Shown here in pieces: positions 56,846 through 64,000 of a stretch of DNA of 64,000 bases (position 1 is its first letter; each line of letters opens with the position of its first letter). Both the position numbers and the translations under genes were made by a program. The stretch covers positions 25,121 through 89,120 of the forward strand of contig BDIU01000472.1 of the NCBI GenBank assembly GCA_002118135.1. Direction: 5' to 3'. The notes below the pieces were generated by a model. It saw only the letters and a list, made by a program, of their open reading frames with translations. It was not told the DNA's origin and ran no database searches. Source of the stretch: Trebouxia sp. TZW2008 (Eukaryota; Chlorophyta; Trebouxiophyceae; Trebouxiales; Trebouxiaceae).

Positions 56846-59318
56846 TCATTTGCTGCCTGACTGGAACACTGACCAAAGAGCTATGTTGCCATCCCGGGAT
56901 GCAGAGACAAGGCGCTGGTCAGTAGGACAGAAAGCCAGCATTGTCAGGCCCTTCTTGTGATACTGCATTACAACAGCACAGCTCAGGCGCCAGTGTTTGG
57001 CATGAAAGTATATAGCCAGGATGCAATCGCTAAACAACATGAGGCTCATCACTTCACGAGTTTCATTCAAAACTCATGCACAGTCCTATGATGCATGCGT
57101 GTGCCTGGCTGTTGAAAACCAGTAGACAAGATGATGCGTTTATGCCGACGCCTCGGCACTGCACTCAACCTTGCTGTGCGTTGACCATCATGCCTTGCAG
57201 TCTTGAAGCAACTTCTCAATGTCCAAACCGGTCGTACTGTATGGGCCAAATAATGGGAAACATCAAACATATCTCTGATCTACTTTGCAGCCAAAGGATC
57301 AGCCATACCTGAAGTGTCGCTAAGGGCTTGCGCTTCTTGTAGTGAAACACACGAATTTTGCCATCCCAGCCAGCAGTGGCAAACAGGCGCTGATCCTGCC
57401 TGATGCAGATGTCTGCAGTGCCCTGCTGCTTGACCTCCAAGACGGCTGTTATGCTCAGAGACTGATGCAGTTGGTCAAATGCAAAGCACTGCACCTTGTT
57501 GTCAGCAGCGGCACAGATTCCACCTGTGCACGACATATCTCTGAGCTGTGCATGGGAACAATTCTGTAGGCACTGTCTGCAGCACTGTCTACAGGCTATG
57601 ACCACAACTATAAGAACACAATTGCTCAACTGCAAAAGTTGCCTGCCAATTCGTAGTGAGCAACATATGATCCAGCTGCTGACAGAGATAGATACCCTTA
57701 GAGAAAACAGTAAAGACAGGATGCCATGTGGAACACCATATTTCCACGCTGCACAATTGAGCATCGCTATCTCTGGAAGTAACCTGAGAGTGGCAAATAA
57801 ATCAAAAAGTACCTTGCATTGAGGAATGTGGGACTGCTGTGTCAAGAGCCAGTGCCATCACAGGCTCGTCATGCATATGCTTGCTAGCAAGCAACTTGCC
57901 CTCAGATGCATCCCACACAGCAACCTCTCCATCCTCATAGCCCACAAAGGCAAGCAGTGCATCTTGGCCAGACTGCCCAAGCAGCTGGACTGCCATGCAC
58001 ATGCCATGCTTTGCGACTTCTGGCTGCTGCAGCTGCTTCACCAGCATCCCTGACTGCAAGTACATGGCGAGTTGACTAATCAAGTAGGGTGCTTGTGCAA
58101 AGACGGTCAAGGCATTGATTTGTTTTGGCAAGTCTGGCTGGCACAGAACTCCAATGACAGACTGAGACCAAGGGGTTTGACATGTGCTACGACACTTCTG
58201 CAACATAAGTTGCACTGTAATTGTGGCTCCTCGTATGGCCATTGCACAGTTTAAGCGCAAGCCTCACGGTACAATGCATTACTGACAAAGGTGGCCTTCA
58301 TGTGCTTGTGAACACCCACAGACATCAATGCTAGAGCATTTGGCATGCTTATGCAAGTTCTCTGATTCAAAGAACTTTGCCACAAGCACCCAGATCATGG
58401 CCGACTCGTGTACAATACCTGCAGATCCCAGATCTGCAGCACAGCTGGATCATGGCCTGCAATGGCTATCATTGATGTGGACACAGGCTGCAGTCCTGCA
58501 TCAGGCGCTAACCCTGTGCCAGCATTTTTCTGCCCTTCTGTTGGCTGAGGAGTCACTGCTTCCTTGTGACTGCCGATCGCCTCAAACATCAATGAAGCTG
58601 GATGTTTCATGTGGCTGTATGTGAAGACTGCCATACGGCAGAAATTGTACGAGCCTGTGCTGATGACTTGCATGAACTCCCTGCAGAATGCATGCAGCTC
58701 TGTCAAGGCAGTCGATACATTCAGATCTTGTGAGATACGTCATGACCAAGAGCTGTTGCAAGCAGGTCATCATACAGATGGTATCTTCTTACTTGGAAAA
58801 AATGCCCTCACTGGACAGGCCCCACTGCTTGATGGTTCCATCACGGCCTTGGCTGAAGAACAAGCATTGTCAGCAGGGCCAACGAGTATCTTGGATCAGC
58901 AAGTGCTTAGCTCACCTGAGCAATGTGCTGCAGCTAGCGTTGATGATGTGCAAAGCTGTCACTCCAGCCTGTGTTGGGTGCAGCCTGTGTGCAGCAAAAA
59001 TTGTTTGGGATCAGTGAACATGACTGCGCTGCTTGCTAGCTGCCATCAAATGTGAAAGCTGACCACACCCACCTTTGTGAGTATATTGCTCTCTCTGTTG
59101 CAAGATCCCACACTTTTGCCTCCCCCTCAGCATCTCTGCATTGCAGCAGGCAGTCGCCCCGGACAAAGTGAGGCAAAATCTTGTGAAAGCTGATGTAGCT
59201 GATTGCATTGGTGTACTCACCCAGAATACAGCAAAGCCTTGCTTGGGTGAAAGCAAAGTGCTTGAACGTCAGTCCGGTGGCCTCTCAGCACTGAAGATGG
59301 GCCAGGTGCGGACGCCAT
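56846..59318 (-). CDS. GNB1L: GNB1L-like WD40 protein (PIKK biogenesis factor)
   Basis: WD40 beta-propeller. In animals GNB1L works with the TTT-R2TP chaperone system to mature ATR, ATM and other PIKKs. Exons 59221-59318, 59073-59135, 58916-58984, 58793-58852, 58419-58680, 57813-58053, 57309-57523, 56846-56962 encode 374 residues with consistent phases. Diagnostic blocks in order: VLRGHRTDVQALCFHPSK, EAKVWDLATERAIYS, LLSQGRDGTIKQWGL, VISTGSYNFCRMAV, AFVGYEDGEVAVWD with HDEPVMALALD, TAGWDGKIRVFHYKKRKPL, and SASRDGNIALWSVF at the C-terminus. The order and spacing follow GNB1L rather than G-beta or other WD proteins. An acceptor choice at 57523 was decided by phase. Confidence 0.9.
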
Positions 59319-59705
59319 CAGAAAGTCGTGCTAGCAACTTTGGATTCTCGGGGTGTCGAGCGCAAGCTTTGGCTTCGATGAGACCTTCGGCATGTGACGG
59401 CATGTATGATCGAGTCCAAACGTTTCAACTTGAAAGACTTCTCAGGACCTGTGCGCCTATTGCAACAGCACAGCTGTAGAGGAGCAGGCTACCAGATTCG
59501 CGGCGTCCCGGCTCACTGAATGCAAGCATGGTGCATGCATGCTGCCTTGAGACAAAACCCTAGTGTCGCTTGGGCATTCAGTTTCGCTGCGCTCGCACAA
59601 ATTGGTTGCTTTCTGTGGCGCTGCTGACTCCCTGAGGGGAATTTATTTGCGGCGGCATTTTGACTGCCACCAGTGCTCACAGCTTTAGCGCTTGCTCGTT
59701 GCAAC
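59319..59705. promoter_or_regulatory. Divergent GNB1L / VPS72 promoter
   Basis: Two housekeeping-type genes start away from each other, 387 bp apart. The segment and the first VPS72 exon are CpG-rich compared with nearby introns. An in-frame ATG at 59673 offers an 11-residue longer VPS72. No TATA box was seen. Confidence 0.55.
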
Positions 59706-62700
59706 ATGTCGGCGTCAGAGTCCGAGCCTCCATCGCAGTCAGAAGCAGCCTCAGACGACGAGTCAGGTGATGACGCAGAGGCAACGTCCGCAGATGGCAC
59801 CTCGGAATCCGAGGACGAAGAGAGCGAGGAGGAGCAGGAAGTGCTTGAGCCCAAAGTACTGCCACAAAGGGGAACTCGTGGCAACCGCATGAACACATTG
59901 ATCGCAGACGAGGATTCCGCAGACGAAGAGTTTTGGCAACAAGAATTCTTTGCTGAGGAAAACAAGGATGAAGAGTACGAGAAGTCCTCAGAAGCAGAGG
60001 ATGAGGCTGATACCGACTTTTCTGAGTCGGTAGGTGCCAAGTGAGCAGACTGCCTCCTCTGGCTGCATGCGCTTGCTGGACGATGTCAGCATGCAGAAGG
60101 GACAACAGCAACTGCACTTGCTATGTTGTTACATGATGATCAACAGCGTCAAATGCGCTACATTACTCATGCTTTGCAGGAGTCAGAAAGCGATGAAGAC
60201 GCTGAAGAGCAAAAAGAGCCAGTCAGGGCTTCAAGGTGAAAACCAGTCATCACGCAGGCTGCACCACCTGTCTGCTCCATCTATTTGATACCTGTGTTTA
60301 CAAACGGCTGCAGGCTACACTAGACTATAACAGCTGTTGAGTGCCAATTGCAGGCACAAGACACTGAAACCACCTGGCACAAAGAAGCCAGCCACAAGGG
60401 TCAAACAGCCATTGTCAGCAGAAGCCAAAGCCTTGCAAGCTGAGCTGAAGGCTGAGAGGCTTGCTCAACAGGCTCTGCCAGGTGAAGCTCCAACGTTGCG
60501 CCACTCTACAAGAGTGCGCGTTGAGGAAGCCCAACAAGTGCGGCAACGAGCTGAGAAGGTATTATGCTGGGCTGATTCTTGCTGCTGCTCTTGTTGGCAT
60601 ACAAATTGGCATGGTCGCTGGCATGGTCGCTGCCTTTGAAGGCATACACAAGGAATTGTCTGTTCTTTGCTGCACAAGAATTGAAACTTGCATCAGTATG
60701 CCACGTGAACAAATACATACGATAGTGACTGTTGTGTGGTGTGACACTCTACCAAAGTTGGCACTTGCACCACTTTGCCATGAGCGCCTCCCAACCATCA
60801 CAGTGCCTTGACAAACCAGTACTGGGACAAGAGGATGCGCAAAGTGACGACAGGGTGTCTTGCAAAAGTAATTTGGTTCTGATGCCTCTTTACACCAATG
60901 ACACGACGGAGCACCTAGTGCTTTGGGTCTTTCTTGTCTATAGGCAGCATGCTACAAATACACATTTTGCCTGCATGTATGAGTGAATGCTCAGCACTTG
61001 CATATACCAGCCAAGCAGTGTGTCATGCACGCCACCGCTGCTAGTCTTGTTACATTGCTCCACAAAACTTGCTGCATGACGTTCACTTTGCACGCTTTTA
61101 TACTGCAATAGGTGAAGCCAAAAAGGATACGACCACAAGTGGAGTACAGGCCTCTATCTCAAGACGAGTTGCTAGCAGAGGCAGCTCGCACTGAGCTAGA
61201 CAACCTGAGGGACTTGGAGCAAATGGTGGCCCTGGAAGAGGCTACAAAGAAGAAGGCACTGTACAAGAGGAGCAAGTACTCTGGGCCAATGACGCGCTTT
61301 CACTCCAAGAGGGTGGATGACACAGCTCTGGTGAGCATTACCCATGCAATGCTGCCTGCTCCCAGGTATGCATTTGTGCTGCATTGTGTGTTCTGTCAAA
61401 TTGCAGCCTATGTTCTTATGCGATGTTGCCATTGCATGCAGTTGTATGATGCAACCAGTGTGCTTACAACCAGTACACTCATGATGTCGTGTACATGTTC
61501 TTCATGAAGCATGTCTTACATTACATGCACTTGCAGGACTGTAGGTGTGCGTCCTCTACTCTGCACAATCGTTGCAGTTTTCAGCGTGTGGCAATTCTGC
61601 TCAGTGCTTATTTCTGCAGACAATGGTGGAAGTAGTGAACATGCTTCCACCGCCTCACATGCTCCCTATGAAGGCACCCAAGCCGCCAGCAAAACTGTTG
61701 TGTGCCATCACTGGTCAGCCGGCGCGGTATAGAGACCCAGTGAGCGGGTATGGCTATGCAGACTTAGCAGCATACAAGCTGTTGAAGCAGCGATTGCAGA
61801 ATGAAAGAAGGGGAGCGACTGGAAAGCGCAACAAGCGGCATCACAATCAGATGGCAAGTACAGCACAACCTGCTCAGCAGGCAAGGTCAGATGCCACTGC
61901 AGTTCACCAATCCACCACAGGTGATGCAGCTCACCTGGACGGGACACAGCAGCAGCAGCAGCAGCAGCAGCAGCCTGCTTCAACGCTTGGCATGAAAGCA
62001 GTCACAGATGCAACACCTGCAGCCACACCCAGTTCAGGGGCTGTGACAGCTCCTGCTGGCCAAATTGGTGCAGCTGCCAATGGCAATGCATCGTCCAGCG
62101 CTCAGGCTGCCACCGCACAAGCAGCTCAGCCTCAACATGACACACTAGCTACCTCAACAGCTGCTGTAATGCCTGTGTCAGGCGCTGTTGCGGCCAGTGC
62201 TGCTGCTATGGCCACCCTTGCAAGTCCTGAATCTGGTGGTCCAGATCAAGCGCTTCAACACGACAACAGCAGAGCAAGCGCAGCAAATGCTGCTGGAATG
62301 CCAAACGCACAGCTGCTACCTCCTCAGGCGAATAGTGGCCTGCCATCAACTGCTGTGCCACCTTCTACAGCAGCACGGTTGCAGCCAGTAGGCAATTCTG
62401 CACCTGGTAAGTGGCTTTCAACTAGGATGTCAATTGCTGCAGTCACACTGTGCATACTAGCATGCAATTCCTTGCCAAATATGGTACCCTATTGATATCC
62501 TTGCAAAGGCTGTCAGAGAAGTTGTTGCCTGAGTGGTCTTCACACTGGGTGCATCTCAACCTGGCCACATTCTTTTCTAGGGTGTGTATGTTCCAGCATA
62601 ACTGTATCTGCTAGATTTCTTGTGACTGCCAGCTTTTTGTATTGGCATTTGCAGTCAACTTAAGGTTTGCAGTGTGTTGTGCAGGGCTGGCAGTCAATAG

Positions 62701-62782
62701 CCCTCAAGTACAGAATGCACCTGCCACCGGCAATGCGTTACTTCAAAAATCTGATCATGGGGTGCAGCCCATGGAAATGTAA
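59706..62782 (+). CDS. VPS72: VPS72/YL1 (Swc2), H2A.Z-binding subunit of SWR1-type remodellers
   Basis: Nuclear histone chaperone that delivers H2A.Z-H2B to the SWR1 (SRCAP/TIP60) complex. Exons 59706-60029, 60180-60235, 60354-60558, 61112-61330, 61620-62406, 62685-62782 encode 562 residues. The N-terminus is acidic and Ser/Glu-rich, with the YL1 motif RGTRGNRMNTLIADED followed by FWQQEFFAEE, the H2A.Z-binding region. A basic middle (about 115-265) follows. The YL1_C domain is LLCAITGQPARYRDPVSGYG at about 294-313. The C-terminal 230 residues are low-complexity Ala/Gln/Ser with a Q9 run (CAG repeat at about 61949-61975), which makes the protein longer than animal VPS72. Confidence 0.92.
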
Positions 62783-63288
62783 ATGGCATTGCTAGCAAAG
62801 GACGAAACAGCAGGTGCGGTTGCACATGCAGTTTTGTGGCTTTGCCGCTTGCTTGTGTAGTAATACACTGACTATAGTAGGCTCAGCTCGCTCTCCAGAT
62901 CACTATGCCTCATTGGGGTGCTTGTATGCCAGGGATGTTTTGGGTACAGCAGCGATAGGCTCAAGATAGATCTGCCCAAGGACCTGGGTGAAGAGTCAAT
63001 CTTTTACTGCGCAAATGTTGAGTACAGACCATAGTCGATTGTGTCAGATACAGATACTGTGTCTCGGTGTATCAGCAGCTCAGGCGGGCGTGGCCATGCT
63101 CTTCCTGTCTACTCAGAGTGTTCCATTAGTGTGCTTGCAAAGGCGCAAGACATTTGAAGACCTAGCCGAAACAAGAGGGATTCATTTTGTACAATCGCAT
63201 TGCTTCACCAAACGAGATGTAAATGAGTATGTATGACAGACCAACTTTCTGCTGATTGCTGCTCTTACAGCAGCAATCTCGGGCTGCC
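62783..63288. other. VPS72 3' UTR and retrotransposon target region
   Basis: Five hundred bases between the VPS72 stop and the LTR. A plus frame ends at 63236 with RGIHFVQSHCFTKRDVNEYV. It looks mildly protein-like but has no homology that I recognise and no supporting exon, so it is not called. Confidence 0.45.
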
Positions 63289-63557
63289 TGCTAAACTGTG
63301 CTGTCAGATTTACATCAATTCGGTCAAGCCATTCATGAACACTTTAGCACAGTATGTTTGCTGTACATATGAGTAAGCTGACGCTGCCTTTACTACCCCG
63401 CTGCAGTTTAGTAACCGCAATAGTCAGGCCTCAGCGGCCTCTCGAGTACACTATAAATAGGTCACAATCCTGTTGATTGAACACTGTTCGCTAAGTCCTC
63501 CGCATGTAAATACAACCGCTGTGTCACCAAACAAGTCTTGCACAGTCTTGTTTAGCA
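63289..63557 (+). repeat. 5' LTR of copia element
   Basis: The LTR is delimited by a perfect 8-bp terminal inverted repeat, TGCTAAAC at 63289-63296 and GTTTAGCA at 63550-63557, with the canonical TG...CA ends. The primer-binding site starts at the next base. The 269-bp length is normal for copia elements. Confidence 0.92.
63452..63459 (+). promoter_or_regulatory. LTR TATA box
   Basis: TATAAATA inside the LTR, about 100 bp before its end, correctly placed to start genomic RNA within the LTR. Confidence 0.7.
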
Positions 63558-63576
63558 GGTTATGGGCCCACTCACG
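63558..63576 (+). other. Primer-binding site for a half-molecule of initiator tRNA-Met
   Basis: GGTTATGGGCCCAC (63558-63571) begins immediately after the LTR. It is complementary to the anticodon arm of eukaryotic initiator tRNA-Met (GTGGGCCCATAACC, containing the CAU anticodon), not to the tRNA 3' end. Drosophila copia is known to prime from such an internally cleaved tRNA. Complementarity may run on to 63576, depending on the algal tRNA. Confidence 0.85.
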
Positions 63577-63695
63577 TCGTTGTGAGCGGAGTCGTGCGGA
63601 CGGGCAGATCATCACGATCATCAGTGCGACGCGAGCGTCGTGACTAGTGTCTCAAGGTGCTAACTGCTGGCAGCAGGCGAAGCAAACGCAGACAG

Positions 63696-64000
63696 ATGGC
63701 TTCAGAAAGCCGCATCGTGATCGAGAAGCTGGACACCGACAACTATGGCATTTGGCGACAGCGTATGAAGGCGCTGCTACTCAGCAAGGAGTTGTGGGGC
63801 GTCATCGACGGCGACGACAGCGAGGACAAGAAGAAGTCAAACCAAGTCATGGGACTACTCCTTCTTCATGTGTCGGACTTCCATCTGGGCCTGGCAGACG
63901 AGGTTGCCACGGCGAAAGGCTTGTGGGACAAGCTGGAGTCTACTTTCAAGGCAAAGTACAACGCGCGCCGTCTTCTCCTCAGACAGCAGCTCAACACACT
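63696..64000 (+). CDS. Copia gag (start of gag-pol polyprotein), partial
   Basis: The frame starts at ATG 63696 (MASESRIVIEKLDTDNYG) and runs off the window after 101 codons. DNYGIWRQRMKALLLSKELW and AKGLWDKLESTFKAK are the standard copia Gag/UBN2 motifs: a YxxW block, then LWDxLxxxF. The zinc knuckle, protease, integrase and reverse transcriptase would lie beyond the edge. Confidence 0.94.
   Translation, partial: MASESRIVIEKLDTDNYGIWRQRMKALLLSKELWGVIDGDDSEDKKKSNQVMGLLLLHVSDFHLGLADEVATAKGLWDKLESTFKAKYNARRLLLRQQLNT

Larger units (their letters stand above)
63289..64000 (+). mobile_element. Ty1/copia LTR retrotransposon, 5' end (rest outside window)
   Basis: Contains, in order, a 269-bp LTR, a primer-binding site directly after it and the start of gag. 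The gag frame is open to the window edge without a stop, and the LTR ends are perfect, so the copy looks young. The left target-site duplication would be CTGCC (63284-63288); the right copy is not in view. Confidence 0.93.

Noticed and set aside
62988..63236. 82-codon plus frame before the LTR as a gene interrupted by the retrotransposon
   Set aside because: No recognisable homology, no supporting exon on either side and no good start context.

Overview
This window is nuclear DNA of a eukaryote, most likely a green alga (Chlorophyta). The genes are intron-rich, with almost all introns GT-AG and acceptors ending in (T/A)GCAG. The predicted proteins look plant or algal: a plant-type mitochondrial succinate/fumarate carrier, a plastid-type RNA m5U methyltransferase, a Pro/Ala/Thr-rich secreted wall glycoprotein, and plant-like TyrRS and SHOC1. 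There is no prokaryotic operon structure. All gene models below were assembled by hand from conserved protein blocks, splice sites and phase matching. Exon edges may be off by a base or two.

Layout, left to right. 1-15906 (-): most of the ATR checkpoint kinase, about 1,941 residues in 25 exons; the kinase end lies beyond the left edge. 16137-19851 (+): cytosolic tyrosyl-tRNA synthetase, sharing a 230-bp divergent promoter with ATR. 20453-23313 (+): TRAM-domain RNA m5U methyltransferase. 24094-27109 (-): succinate/fumarate carrier. 28289-31133 (-): TauD/clavaminate-synthase-like dioxygenase. 31907-35182 (+): dihydroflavonol/cinnamoyl-CoA-reductase-like SDR. 35485-35809 (-): a doubtful small gene. 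36997-44717 (+): a 1,568-residue secreted PA14-like, hydroxyproline-rich-type glycoprotein. 45128-56599 (-): SHOC1/ZIP2, the XPF-like meiotic crossover protein. 56846-59318 (-): GNB1L, a WD40 factor for PIKK maturation. 59706-62782 (+): VPS72/YL1, the SWR1 H2A.Z loader. 63289 to the end (+): the 5' end of a Ty1/copia retrotransposon with LTR, half-tRNA primer site and gag start.

The genes do not form a pathway. However, ATR, GNB1L (needed to make ATR-family kinases), SHOC1 and VPS72 are all genome-maintenance genes, and the TyrRS/ATR and GNB1L/VPS72 pairs are divergent with short shared promoters.

The most unusual signal is that exon pieces, each with its adjoining splice site, have been tandemly copied into neighbouring introns. 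This occurs in at least five of the genes, with about eleven clusters in ATR alone and up to six copies per cluster. Some copies are decayed pseudo-exons (stop codons, lost AG acceptor). Others differ from the working exon almost only at synonymous sites and keep a usable acceptor in frame, as expected of alternative exons. A small TACAGTA-ended MITE-like element is present three times.
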